Shown here piece after piece: positions 8,158 through 16,365 of a stretch of 64,000 nt of DNA (its first letter is position 1; each line of letters opens with the position of its first letter). The notes below the pieces were generated by a model. That model did no database searches and was not told the origin of the DNA. It was given only the letters and a program-made list of their open reading frames with translations. Source of the DNA: Cellulophaga sp. BC115SP (GTDB lineage Bacteria > Bacteroidota > Bacteroidia > Cytophagales > Spirosomataceae); assembly GCF_009905545.1 (NCBI RefSeq), contig NZ_JAAALB010000005.1:62001-126000 (forward strand), in the 5' to 3' direction. The translations under genes were made by a program, and so were the position numbers.

Positions 8158-9264
8158 CTACTCCAACCTCGTTTTGTAATTTTTTAAAGCTATTAGCACA
8201 AAGCCTATTGTCATAGCTACCAAAATCAGGCTTTCTTTTAGGACACTTTTGAAGCCTAATCCTTTTATCATTACGTCTCTAACGATGAAGAAATACCATT
8301 TTGACGGAATCAAATTAGAGATAAATTGCATCGGTTTGGGCATATTTTCGATAGGAAACATAAAGCCACTAAAAATCAAAGTAGGTAATAATAACACCAT
8401 TAAAGATGCCAACATCGCCACTTGCTGAGAATTGGTGATGGTCGAAATAAATAAACCCAATGCCAAAGCAGCAAAAATAAAGAGCATACTTTCGCCTAAA
8501 AGAAGCAATAAACTGCCTTGGATAGGTACATCGAGGAGGTTTACGCTCAAAATGAGGATGGTGCTTACATTGATAAATGAGAGCAAAACGTAAGGGATTG
8601 CTTTCGTAACAATGACCAAAATAGGAGGGACAGGCGATACCAAAAGAACTTCCATGGTTCCTAGTTCTTTCTCTCTAACAATAGCAATCGAGGTCATCAT
8701 AGCTGAAATAAGTAACAATATCATTGCCATTACCCCAGGTACGAAGTTATATGCACCTTTGAGCTGTGGGTTATACAACATACGAATTTCTGGTTGAATC
8801 GTATAAGGCAAGGTCTGTTCGCCTAGCACTTCGTCTTGGTATGATTTCAGAATGGAACTGGCATAATTGACTACTGTAGTAGCAGTATTTGGGTCTGAGG
8901 CGTCTGCTATTAGTTGAATAGAAGCCGTATTTTGTTGAAAAAGAGAATGTCTGAAATGGGCAGGAAATACCACTGCTAATCTAATTCTACCTTCTTTAAA
9001 AGCTTGGTCTATTTGCTGAGGACTGCTAAAGTTGGCCTCTACATCAAAATATCTGCTGGCATCAAGTTCCTGAATAATATGTTGACTTGCTTGGTCTTTT
9101 GAGTAATCCAAAATACCAATGCGAGAATCTTTTACTTCGTTGGTCAAAGCAAAGCCAAAGAGGATAATCTGAACAATGGGCATCCCAAACAGAATGATTA
9201 AGGTTCGAGTATCTCTCAGAATATGCTTGAATTCTTTGGTAATGAATGCTAAGAATAGTTTCAT
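8158..9264 (-). CDS. ABC-2 type permease of drug exporter (first permease)
   Basis: A 368-residue ABC-2 permease, paralogous to its downstream partner. It has one N-terminal TM (about residues 20-38), an extracytoplasmic domain, and five C-terminal TM segments with the family motif REKELGTMEVLLVSPV after the second TM. The start ATG at 9264 was chosen over the longer open frame (9300) because MKLFLAFITKEFKHILRDTR aligns with relatives. It lies 32 bp after the second ATPase gene. The two permeases probably form a heterodimer. Confidence 0.88.
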   Translation of the reverse strand: MKLFLAFITKEFKHILRDTRTLIILFGMPIVQIILFGFALTNEVKDSRIGILDYSKDQASQHIIQELDASRYFDVEANFSSPQQIDQAFKEGRIRLAVVFPAHFRHSLFQQNTASIQLIADASDPNTATTVVNYASSILKSYQDEVLGEQTLPYTIQPEIRMLYNPQLKGAYNFVPGVMAMILLLISAMMTSIAIVREKELGTMEVLLVSPVPPILVIVTKAIPYVLLSFINVSTILILSVNLLDVPIQGSLLLLLGESMLFIFAALALGLFISTITNSQQVAMLASLMVLLLPTLIFSGFMFPIENMPKPMQFISNLIPSKWYFFIVRDVMIKGLGFKSVLKESLILVAMTIGFVLIALKNYKTRLE

Positions 9265-9296
9265 GGTTGAAATATTTAATAGTGTTTTGTACCAAC

Positions 9297-10052
9297 TCAC
9301 TCACTTCTTTTTGCCTTACGAGCCAACTGGTGAAATACATCGTCCATAGATTCGGCTTGAAACTGCTTTTTAAGATTTTTTGGAGTATCGAGTGCTTCGA
9401 TTTTTCCGTCTACCATGATTGACACTCTATTGCAATATTCGGCTTCATCCATGTAATGTGTGGTGACAAAAATAGTCACGCCACGATTGGAGGCTTCATA
9501 GATTAAATCCCAAAACTGACGACGAGTTACAGGGTCAACTCCGCCTGTTGGTTCGTCTAAAAATACAATTTTAGGATTATGTAAAATTGCAATCGAAAAT
9601 GACAGTTTTTGTCGCCAGCCCAATGGGAGAGAAGAGACTAATTTGTCTGCCTCAGCCTCAAAACCTAGTGTTTTGAGCAATACATCCGTTTTTTCTTTGA
9701 TGGTTTTTCGGTCTAAACCATAAATTCCGCCAAAGAATCGAATATTTTCTCGGATGGTCAAATCTTCATAAAGTGAAAATTTCTGACTCATGTATCCGAT
9801 ATTCTTTTTAATATCTTCGGTTTCAGAATACACATCAAAACCTGCGACTTTTGCTTCGCCTCCGCTGGGTTTGGATATGCCAATGAGAATTTTCATGGCT
9901 GTTGTTTTTCCAGCACCATTGGCTCCCAAAAAACCAAATATTTCACCCTTGTAAACTTCAAAGGTAATGGCATTGGTGGCGATAAAATCCCCAAAACGTT
10001 TGGTTAGTCCTTGAGCTTGAATGACTATTTCTTTATTTTCCATGTTTGGCAC
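9297..10052 (-). CDS. ABC transporter ATP-binding protein (second ATPase)
   Basis: A 251-residue cytoplasmic ATPase (248 if the ATG at 10043 is used). It has Walker A GANGAGKTT, Q-loop YMSQKFSLYEDLT, Walker B IVFLDEPTGGVDP and switch His VTTHYMDEAEYC. The signature loop is degenerate (LPLGWRQK instead of LSGGQ), as is common in one half of paired ATPases. With the preceding ATPase it corresponds to the two halves of the fused YbhF protein of enterobacteria, here split into two genes. It probably powers the two permeases downstream. Confidence 0.9.
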   Translation of the reverse strand: MPNMENKEIVIQAQGLTKRFGDFIATNAITFEVYKGEIFGFLGANGAGKTTAMKILIGISKPSGGEAKVAGFDVYSETEDIKKNIGYMSQKFSLYEDLTIRENIRFFGGIYGLDRKTIKEKTDVLLKTLGFEAEADKLVSSLPLGWRQKLSFSIAILHNPKIVFLDEPTGGVDPVTRRQFWDLIYEASNRGVTIFVTTHYMDEAEYCNRVSIMVDGKIEALDTPKNLKKQFQAESMDDVFHQLARKAKRSE

Positions 10053-10071
10053 ATTTTATTTCTTGAAAGCA

Positions 10072-10980
10072 TCAGGACAAAGCCATAAAGCAATCCTCAA
10101 TGGTAGCTGTAATTTCTTGGATTTGGAAAGGCTCTTTGTAATGCGTTTGAACGTACTGACAAAAAGCTTGATAATCCTCATCATCGTTTTTGAGCGTCAG
10201 GTGATGACTTTCTCCAAAACCAAAACAGGTATGCGTATTCGGAAATGCTCTTGCTACCTGCAATAAGGCATACATATTGGGGGCATGAATAGACCAGATT
10301 TTTTTCGGATATTTCTCAATAATACCCACAGGCGTATCAATATCTAATATCTTCCCTTTTTGCATCAAAGCAACTCTATCGCATAGACTGGCTTCGTCCA
10401 TATAGGGTGTTGAAACCAATATCGTGATACCTTCCGACTTAAGATATTTCAGCATTTCCCAAAACTCTTTTCTCGAAACGGGGTCAACTCCTGTAGTGGG
10501 TTCATCCAAAAACAATACGCTTGGCTCGTGAATCAGAGCACAGCATAAGGCTAACTTTTGCTTCATTCCACCCGATAATTTCCCTGCTTTACGAGTTTTG
10601 AAAGGTTCTAGCTGTTGGTAAATATCCTTGATAAGATGGTAGTTTTGTTCTATAGTAGTACCAAAAACATGCGCAAAAAAGTTGAGATTTTCTTCTACGC
10701 TCAAATCTTGATACAGGGAAAATTTCCCTGGCATATAGCCCACTCTTTTTCGGATTGCTTTATAGTCTTTCTTTACATCCAAGCCATCAACACTTGCATC
10801 TCCAGATTCGGCTAATAGTAAAGTGGCAAGAATCCTAAATAGCGTAGTTTTTCCAGCGCCATCTGGTCCGATTAGTCCAAATAATTCTGATTGTTTGACC
10901 TCAAAAGAAATGTCTTCCAATGCCTTGATTTTGCCTTTTTCAAATGACTTAAAAAGGTGATTTGCAATGATTGCATTCAT
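10072..10980 (-). CDS. ABC transporter ATP-binding protein (first ATPase)
   Basis: A 302-residue ATPase with Walker A GPDGAGKTT, Q-loop YMPGKFSLYQDLS, a canonical signature LSGGMKQK, Walker B VLFLDEPTTGVDP and STPYMDEASLC, where the usual switch His is replaced by Pro-Tyr. About 70 C-terminal residues follow the ATPase core. The frame stays open 51 codons upstream into hlyD, but the ATG at 10980 (MNAIIANHLFKSFEKG) starts a normal ABC domain and sits 11 bp after the hlyD stop. It is partner of the second ATPase in the same exporter. Confidence 0.9.
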   Translation of the reverse strand: MNAIIANHLFKSFEKGKIKALEDISFEVKQSELFGLIGPDGAGKTTLFRILATLLLAESGDASVDGLDVKKDYKAIRKRVGYMPGKFSLYQDLSVEENLNFFAHVFGTTIEQNYHLIKDIYQQLEPFKTRKAGKLSGGMKQKLALCCALIHEPSVLFLDEPTTGVDPVSRKEFWEMLKYLKSEGITILVSTPYMDEASLCDRVALMQKGKILDIDTPVGIIEKYPKKIWSIHAPNMYALLQVARAFPNTHTCFGFGESHHLTLKNDDEDYQAFCQYVQTHYKEPFQIQEITATIEDCFMALS

Positions 10981-10991
10981 AGCTTTTGGGG

Positions 10992-11927
10992 TTAAAATAT
11001 CACTTCTCCATACATACCAATTTTCAATGCACCAGTGTTTTTTACACGGATTTTTACCGCATATACTAAGTTGGCTCGCTCTTCCTTGGTCTGAATGGTT
11101 TTTGGTGTAAACTCTGCCTTTGAGGCTATCCAATAAACCTTACCCTGTAAGGTGTCCGACTGTCCTTCTGCTTTGTCGATAAGCACTTTTACGGGTTGAT
11201 TGAGTTGCACTTTTGTTAATTGATTTCCAGAAACATATACTTTCAAGATCATTTCTGATAAATCAGCAACTTTGTAAAGCGCTTTTCCAGGTGCTGTCAT
11301 TTCGTATTGTTCTGCATATTTGGTCAACACTGTACCTCGAACAGGATTGATAATCTCGCCACGTTTGATTTGGTCGGTCACCTGATCGGCACGTTTTTCG
11401 AGTGGCGAAAGTTCACTGTTAATACTACGATTTTGGATAGTGACTTGTGTTTTTTGAGCACTGATTTGACTCTCTAGTACGCTGATTTGTTTTTTGGTCA
11501 GGGCAATAGCTCCTTCCATATCGTCAAGCTGTTTGCTCGGAACGGCTTCTGATTTTACTAAATTCGTTAAGCGTTGGAATTCTCTCTGTTGGATGTGCAA
11601 CTGCTCTTTCTGAACAGCAATTTGATTTTCCAAAACTTTGATTTGAGCTGAAGCATCATTGAATTTTTGTGGTAAACTTTTGATACTTGCTTCAATCTGG
11701 GCTTCTTGAAGTTGTAAGTTTGCTACATCGATATTTCCAACTTTTTGAGCTAAGGCTAAAGTGTCACCTTCTTCGAGGTTGAGTTGGAGGATTTTACCTG
11801 CCACTTCTGACGAAATAATGGTTTCTGTAGCTTCAAAAGTGCCTGTAGCATCCGAAGTTTGTTCATTTTTTTTACAAGAAAAAATAAGCGTGCTTACAAG
11901 AGATATGAATATAAATTGCTTTTTCAT
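10992..11927 (-). CDS. HlyD-family periplasmic adaptor, lipoprotein
   Basis: A 311-residue membrane fusion protein. It has a lipoprotein signal ending in LIFSC (Cys18), so it is probably anchored to a membrane by lipid. The biotinyl-lipoyl-like half motifs (GKILQLNLEEGDTL and RGEIINPVRGTVLTKYAE) flank a long coiled coil (about residues 70-190), followed by a beta-barrel domain. It bridges the ABC permeases and the TolC channel encoded next to it. It lies 51 bp after tolC and 11 bp before the first ATPase. It corresponds in context to YbhG. Confidence 0.9.
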   Translation of the reverse strand: MKKQFIFISLVSTLIFSCKKNEQTSDATGTFEATETIISSEVAGKILQLNLEEGDTLALAQKVGNIDVANLQLQEAQIEASIKSLPQKFNDASAQIKVLENQIAVQKEQLHIQQREFQRLTNLVKSEAVPSKQLDDMEGAIALTKKQISVLESQISAQKTQVTIQNRSINSELSPLEKRADQVTDQIKRGEIINPVRGTVLTKYAEQYEMTAPGKALYKVADLSEMILKVYVSGNQLTKVQLNQPVKVLIDKAEGQSDTLQGKVYWIASKAEFTPKTIQTKEERANLVYAVKIRVKNTGALKIGMYGEVIF

Positions 11928-11978
11928 TTCAAATATTGGGTTGTGCGAATTTCGCGTTTCGTAACTAAGAAAAGAAGA

Positions 11979-13235
11979 TTAAAGCCCTAATGTGCTTTGA
12001 TAATTGGCCTTGCTGAGTGCTTGTTGTAGTGTATGAATTAACTGATTTTCTTTGGCTTGTAATTCGGCAGAAAGGTCAGTTACATAATCGCTTGCTGTGA
12101 TAATACCATTGTCGAGTTGTGCACTAGAGGTTTTAGTGATTTTTTCTCGTAAAACAATGATTTTTTGGTCCAACTCAATCATATTATCCAGCTTTTTGAT
12201 TTCAGCATCCAATTGTTGCAAAGCAATATTGGTATTAAGTAAAAAAGCTTCTTGTTGCGCATCTACATTTTTGGAAGAAATTAGCAACTGGCTTTTTTCA
12301 TGCTTTTTTGTGTATAATCCTCCTAAAGACCAATTGAATCGTACCCCTCCGATATAATATCCTTTAAAGTCATTTTCTAACATATTCAAAGCAGGACGCC
12401 CATAGCCTGTTTGCAAGAATAGCCCTACTTTAGGCATATTTTTGGCAGTAATAAGTTGCTCCTGTGTACTCAAAAGATTTTGTTGTTCTTGAAAAAGAGA
12501 AAGTTCAGAACGTTGAATTTTGGTTTCTTGGCTATTGGTTAGCAGAGGTGAAATCAATTGGGCTGAGGATAAATCTTGGTTAATAAGCATCCCTAGGATT
12601 TTCTTCCCCAACAATTCCTGAGATTTTACTTCACCAATACGTTGATCAAGTTTCAAAATTTCTACTTCTAGTTGATTCAAATTGGCTTGTGTACTAACGC
12701 CATTTTGGATACCAGCCTTGATTTTATTGATTTTTGACTGTAATTCGTTTTTAATAATGTCAATTAATTTGAGCTGATTTTGACTCAACAATACACTAAA
12801 ATAACTCTGATTGACACGCTCTTTTAGTTTGTCGAGCTCAACTGCAAGTTTTTGCTGTTCGGTCTGAGCAGCAGCCTTTTGTACCAAAATTTGAGAATTG
12901 GTTATACCACCATCATACAGATTTTGCTTTACCTCAGCATACAATTTATACTGGTCTTTAGAAATCTGCGGAATGTCTATATTAGGAATTTTGATGGGCA
13001 CAGAAGTTACATCTGACTGATAGGTTGCCTGACCAATAATGTCAATTTGTGGTTTGAAATTGCTTTTGAGTTGTGCAATTTGATGTTCCAAATTCTCATT
13101 GATATAGCCCTTTTGTTTGGCAATGGGGTAGTTTTGTTTTGCCAAGGTATAACACTGGCTCAAAGGAAGCACTTCCTGAGCACGTGTATGATTGACAATC
13201 AAACTAATGAGGAGAATATAAATGGTTTTTCTCAT
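11979..13235 (-). CDS. TolC-family outer membrane efflux protein
   Basis: A 418-residue protein with a cleavable signal peptide (about residues 1-19, ending HTRAQ) and two TolC repeats rich in coiled coil (for example YPIAKQKGYINENLEHQIAQ). The channel spans outer membrane and periplasm. It is the first gene of the exporter operon. Transcription should start just upstream, where an 18-bp palindrome (13252-13269) nearly identical to the one at the tetR start lies 17-34 bp before the ATG, so TetR repression is likely. Confidence 0.9.
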   Translation of the reverse strand: MRKTIYILLISLIVNHTRAQEVLPLSQCYTLAKQNYPIAKQKGYINENLEHQIAQLKSNFKPQIDIIGQATYQSDVTSVPIKIPNIDIPQISKDQYKLYAEVKQNLYDGGITNSQILVQKAAAQTEQQKLAVELDKLKERVNQSYFSVLLSQNQLKLIDIIKNELQSKINKIKAGIQNGVSTQANLNQLEVEILKLDQRIGEVKSQELLGKKILGMLINQDLSSAQLISPLLTNSQETKIQRSELSLFQEQQNLLSTQEQLITAKNMPKVGLFLQTGYGRPALNMLENDFKGYYIGGVRFNWSLGGLYTKKHEKSQLLISSKNVDAQQEAFLLNTNIALQQLDAEIKKLDNMIELDQKIIVLREKITKTSSAQLDNGIITASDYVTDLSAELQAKENQLIHTLQQALSKANYQSTLGL

Positions 13236-13251
13236 GGTTTTAACTAAAATG

Positions 13252-13269
13252 TTTAACTATTTGGTTAAA
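13252..13269. promoter_or_regulatory. TetR operator in front of tolC
   Basis: TTTAACTATTTGGTTAAA has 8-bp arms around TT with one asymmetric base. It differs from the palindrome at the tetR start (13979-13996) by a single base. Sharing between the two promoters is seen directly; that TetR binds it is inferred. Confidence 0.8.
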
Positions 13270-13354
13270 AATATATCTTTAAAAAAGCAACAAATAAGTA
13301 GGTAATACATTGGGCGGACTACTGATTTGTTACTCTTACTTTAATAAGGAAATT

Positions 13355-13966
13355 TTACAAAACGATTGAATGATAAACCATTTCGTAAATTTCTTTTTTA
13401 CGTTGTTTTAATAATTCTTGATACATTTCTTCAGGGACTTGCATCAAGACTTTTTGAAAAATTGACCTTCCCATGAAAGGAAAAACACACATGGAAACAA
13501 TACTCATCAAAAGATGTGCAGGATTGATAGGTCTAATTTGTTTGTTTTCAATAGCTTGGAAAATTTCCATGACCATCTGACCAACCATTGGTTTGAGTCC
13601 ATTTTCTTCAAAAGCACCTACAATAAGATTGGCATTTCGTGATAACTCATTCGCGACAAAAAGTGGTAATTCTTGATTAGCCAACAGGAAATCGAGATAG
13701 GCATCAATAAATGCCTGAATCTTTTCAAAAATGGGCTGCTCAGATTGAATAATTGTATTGAGATTAGGAATCAGTTTTCCTACAATTCCTGCCAATACTC
13801 TTTTAAACAATTGTTCTTTGTTACGAAAATAATAGTGTAATAGCGCTTTATTGATACCAGCATTGTCTGCAATTTCTTGCATACGGGCACCATCCCAGCC
13901 TTTTTCGATAAAAACCTTTCTTGCTGCAATTAAAATCTTTTCCTCTGTTGTTATCTCTACTTCCAT
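13355..13966 (-). CDS. TetR/AcrR-family repressor of the ABC exporter
   Basis: A 203-residue repressor with an N-terminal HTH (residues about 10-50, ARKVFIEKGWDGARMQEIAD, then NKALLHYYFRNKEQLFKRV) and a C-terminal ligand domain. An earlier ATG at 13987 lies inside an 18-bp palindrome, so transcripts probably start too close to it. The ATG at 13966 (MEVEITTEEKIL) is preferred. The gene precedes tolC on the same strand by 119 bp and is flanked by two near-identical operators, implying autoregulation and control of the exporter. It corresponds in context to YbiH/CecR of the YbhGFSR system. Confidence 0.88.
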   Translation of the reverse strand: MEVEITTEEKILIAARKVFIEKGWDGARMQEIADNAGINKALLHYYFRNKEQLFKRVLAGIVGKLIPNLNTIIQSEQPIFEKIQAFIDAYLDFLLANQELPLFVANELSRNANLIVGAFEENGLKPMVGQMVMEIFQAIENKQIRPINPAHLLMSIVSMCVFPFMGRSIFQKVLMQVPEEMYQELLKQRKKEIYEMVYHSIVL

Positions 13967-13978
13967 TTTATCAAAAGG

Positions 13979-13996
13979 TTTAACCATTTGGTTAAA
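13979..13996. promoter_or_regulatory. TetR autoregulatory operator
   Basis: TTTAACCATTTGGTTAAA has perfect 8-bp arms around a TT centre. It overlaps the upstream in-frame ATG of tetR and matches the tolC operator at 17 of 18 positions. Confidence 0.82.
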
Positions 13997-14105
13997 TATG
14001 ATTCAAAGGAAAATAATCTCTTTGACAAAGTCAAGATTTTAAGGAATAAATCTTGGAAATTTTTTCAACACAATAGCACATTATAAATAAGCAACAACAA
14101 TTGAT

Positions 14106-14113
14106 TACCTTTG
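14106..14113 (+). promoter_or_regulatory. -7 element of the blh gene
   Basis: TACCTTTG is an exact match to TAnnTTTG. Transcription would begin near 14120, which excludes the TTG at 14101 as a start codon and favours the GTG at 14140. No good -33 TTG was found. Confidence 0.5.
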
Positions 14114-14139
14114 CCATTCAAGTAAAAATTCAATCGCAC

Positions 14140-15090
14140 GTGGTAAAGTATTTGAAGAAAATTGCCTACAATCCGACAAGTTTGACGATTATTTTGGGCG
14201 TATTATTGCTACTATGGCAAGAGCTACAGGGAAGTTTGTCTATTTGGGTACAAATCTTTTTTGCCTTTGGTTTTGTATTTTTTATAGGGATTCCTCACCG
14301 AACCTTGGATATTTGGTTGGAACAAGAGTTATTTAAAAGAACAGGGAAAGTGTATAAAAAATGGACTTTTTATGTCCGTTATCTTCTCGCTATTGTGTTA
14401 TTTGGAGCGCTATGGTGGTATTGGCCAACTGGGAGCGTTTTCTTGTTTTTATTAATTACCGCATGGCATATTGGTGAGTCTGATTTGAAATCACCACAAG
14501 CTAACAATTTTCTGTGGACTTGGACTCGCTATAGTTATGGAATGATGATTGTACTGTGGCTTTTTCTAGGACATGGCAGTCAAGCCAGTATTCTGTGGGC
14601 AAGTATTACGCGTCAAGATATGCTGATGATGCAAATTTGGTTGATGTTAACGGCATCAAAAGAGTTGATTATTGGAGTAGTTTGTATGATCACGCTACTA
14701 TTATTGTTTCTTGCTCAATATCGAAACCCTTCTGAATTCACAGCAAGAAAAGTTATATCTCTAGTGATTATCTTGGTATTGTGTGAATATCTGCCTTTAT
14801 TACCTGCAATGGCATTGTATTTTGGTGGCTGGCACGCCGTGAATGCATTTTCAGATGCTCATCGTTACTTTTTGCCCGAAGGTCGTAGTACAAACTCAGC
14901 TTTTCAGTTGTGGTTACATGCCATGCCGATTACCTTAATTGCTGTAGTGATGACATTGGGGTATGCTTATTTCTGGGCAGCTTTTGCAAAAAGTATGAAT
15001 CCTATTCCGATGATGTATTTGTTGGTGATGTGTACGACATTTCCGCATCAATGGCTCGTGGGACAGATTAATCGAGATAAGATTTCTTAA
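14140..15090 (+). CDS. blh: Brp/Blh-family beta-carotene 15,15'-dioxygenase
   Basis: An integral membrane enzyme of 316 residues from the GTG start at 14140 that cleaves beta-carotene into two retinal molecules. Conserved features include GIPHRTLDIWLEQ near the N-terminus, TAWHIGESDL, and ALYFGGWHAVNAFSDAHR, whose histidines are the likely iron ligands, plus TTFPHQWLV near the end. About eight hydrophobic segments are visible. Retinal usually serves a microbial rhodopsin, but no rhodopsin or carotenoid gene is in the window. A terminator follows 25 bp downstream, so it is monocistronic. Confidence 0.88.
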   Translation: MVKYLKKIAYNPTSLTIILGVLLLLWQELQGSLSIWVQIFFAFGFVFFIGIPHRTLDIWLEQELFKRTGKVYKKWTFYVRYLLAIVLFGALWWYWPTGSVFLFLLITAWHIGESDLKSPQANNFLWTWTRYSYGMMIVLWLFLGHGSQASILWASITRQDMLMMQIWLMLTASKELIIGVVCMITLLLLFLAQYRNPSEFTARKVISLVIILVLCEYLPLLPAMALYFGGWHAVNAFSDAHRYFLPEGRSTNSAFQLWLHAMPITLIAVVMTLGYAYFWAAFAKSMNPIPMMYLLVMCTTFPHQWLVGQINRDKIS

Positions 15091-15114
15091 AAAAAGTTAA
15101 AGTTTTGTACACAG

Positions 15115-15148
15115 AAGCCCCAATAATCACATTTGGGGCTTTTGTGTT
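15115..15148 (+). terminator. Rho-independent terminator after blh
   Basis: Arms AAGCCCCAA (15115-15123) and TTGGGGCTT (15133-15141), followed by a T-rich tract. Confidence 0.85.
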
Positions 15149-15233
15149 TTTGATAAAGACCTAAAGAAGGATTTAGTTTGTTATGTGAAAAAATGTATTT
15201 TAGTAGTCTTAATTCATTTTATAACTCTTAGCC

Positions 15234-16064
15234 ATGATTGCATTATTCATTATCATAATCACCTTAGTATTCACCTATCAGGGTTTTCGTGACTTCCTAT
15301 TTTTCGATAAGTATAAATTTCACGTTTTTCCAGTACTCTTACAAAAGGACTATAAACGCTTGTTGACCTCAGGTTTTTTGCATGTCGACTGGCTACATTT
15401 CTTTTTCAATATGTACAGTTTGTATGTATTTTCAGGACTTACAATTAATATTTTCGGAGAAGCTAAGTTCTTAATTCTCTATTTGGGAAGTATAGTGGGA
15501 GGCAACCTTATTTCGGTATTAATTCACAGAAAAGACGATGGATATACCTCGGTGGGCGCTTCTGGTGGGGTATTTGGGATAATGTTTGCATCGATAGCAG
15601 TATTTCCAGAAATGGACTTAAGAATTATGTTTATTCCTATAGCTTTACCAGCTTGGGTTTTTGGGCTATTATATTTAGGTGTATCTATTTATGGAATCAA
15701 ATCCAATAAAGACAATATTGGACACGATGCCCATTTAGGCGGAGCTATTGTTGGAATGTTGTTCGCAATTCTGTTCATTCCTGAAATTTTACAGGAAAAT
15801 CTCTGGGTTATTTTACTACTCTTAATTCCATCTTTGGTATTTATCTATATCATTGTGACTCGTCCTTATTTGTTATTGATTGACAATTTCTATTTCAAAA
15901 ATAATCAACAACATGATACCATTGATGAAAGATACAATGCCAATAAGGCTAAAAAACAGCATGAAATAGATGAAATTTTGGACAAAATCGCATCCAAAGG
16001 AATTGACAGCTTAAGCACCAGTGAAAAGGCTGCATTGGAGGAGTATTCCAAAAGAATGAATTAG
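15234..16064 (+). CDS. Rhomboid-family intramembrane serine protease
   Basis: A 276-residue membrane protease with six TM segments in the first 215 residues and a charged cytoplasmic tail. The catalytic Ser110 lies in GASGGVFG and His167 in DAHLGG, the expected dyad. The HFFFNMYSL stretch (from residue 55) supplies the conserved His and Asn of the second TM. It cleaves membrane proteins within or next to the bilayer; the substrate is unknown. It is convergent with the pyrophosphatase gene, with a mobile-element-like insertion between them. Confidence 0.92.
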   Translation: MIALFIIIITLVFTYQGFRDFLFFDKYKFHVFPVLLQKDYKRLLTSGFLHVDWLHFFFNMYSLYVFSGLTINIFGEAKFLILYLGSIVGGNLISVLIHRKDDGYTSVGASGGVFGIMFASIAVFPEMDLRIMFIPIALPAWVFGLLYLGVSIYGIKSNKDNIGHDAHLGGAIVGMLFAILFIPEILQENLWVILLLLIPSLVFIYIIVTRPYLLLIDNFYFKNNQQHDTIDERYNANKAKKQHEIDEILDKIASKGIDSLSTSEKAALEEYSKRMN

Positions 16065-16193
16065 AAAAGGGCGAGGGATATAGGTGGTACTTCAATAAGC
16101 ATGAGTCATCCCTAATTTTGTAATAATTTAAAATAGAGACCTCTTGTTTGTACTTATTGGGATTTACAAGGTGAACCATTGTATTGTTTATGT

Positions 16194-16231
16194 AAAAAGG
16201 CGGTCGAAATTAGTTTTTCGACCGCCTTTTT
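16194..16231. terminator. Bidirectional terminator between rhomboid and pyrophosphatase genes
   Basis: Perfect 16-bp arms AAAAAGGCGGTCGAAA (16194-16209) and TTTCGACCGCCTTTTT (16216-16231), with T runs on both strands. It lies inside the MITE-like element. Confidence 0.9.
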
Positions 16232-16261
16232 ACATACTATATTTCAACATGACATCTCTTT

Positions 16262-16286
16262 AGACGCAAAGCATTGCGTCTCTACT
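16262..16286. repeat. GTAGAGACGCAA-type palindrome, copy A
   Basis: AGACGCAAAGCATTGCGTCT followed by CTACT. Related copies are at 33982-34009 and 45351-45374. Confidence 0.7.
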
Positions 16287-16365
16287 AGTAAAATCTAGAT
16301 TAAAAATAATCACTAATTCGCTCAATCACTAAATCACTAAATTAGGGATGACTCATGAGAAAATT

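Larger units (their letters stand above)
16100..16357. repeat. MITE-like element, copy 1 (258 bp)
   Basis: The ends are inverted repeats: CATGAGTCATCCCTAATTT at 16100-16118 and its complement at 16339-16357. The interior holds a terminator hairpin and the palindrome AGACGCAAAGCATTGCGTCT followed by CTACTAG. A second element at 45232-45422 has the same ends and the same right-hand module. No coding capacity and no clear target duplication. It fills the space between two convergent genes. Confidence 0.7.

Noticed and set aside
14101-14139. TTG start for the blh gene
   Set aside because: It lies upstream of, or within, the -7 element, so it would not be in the transcript.
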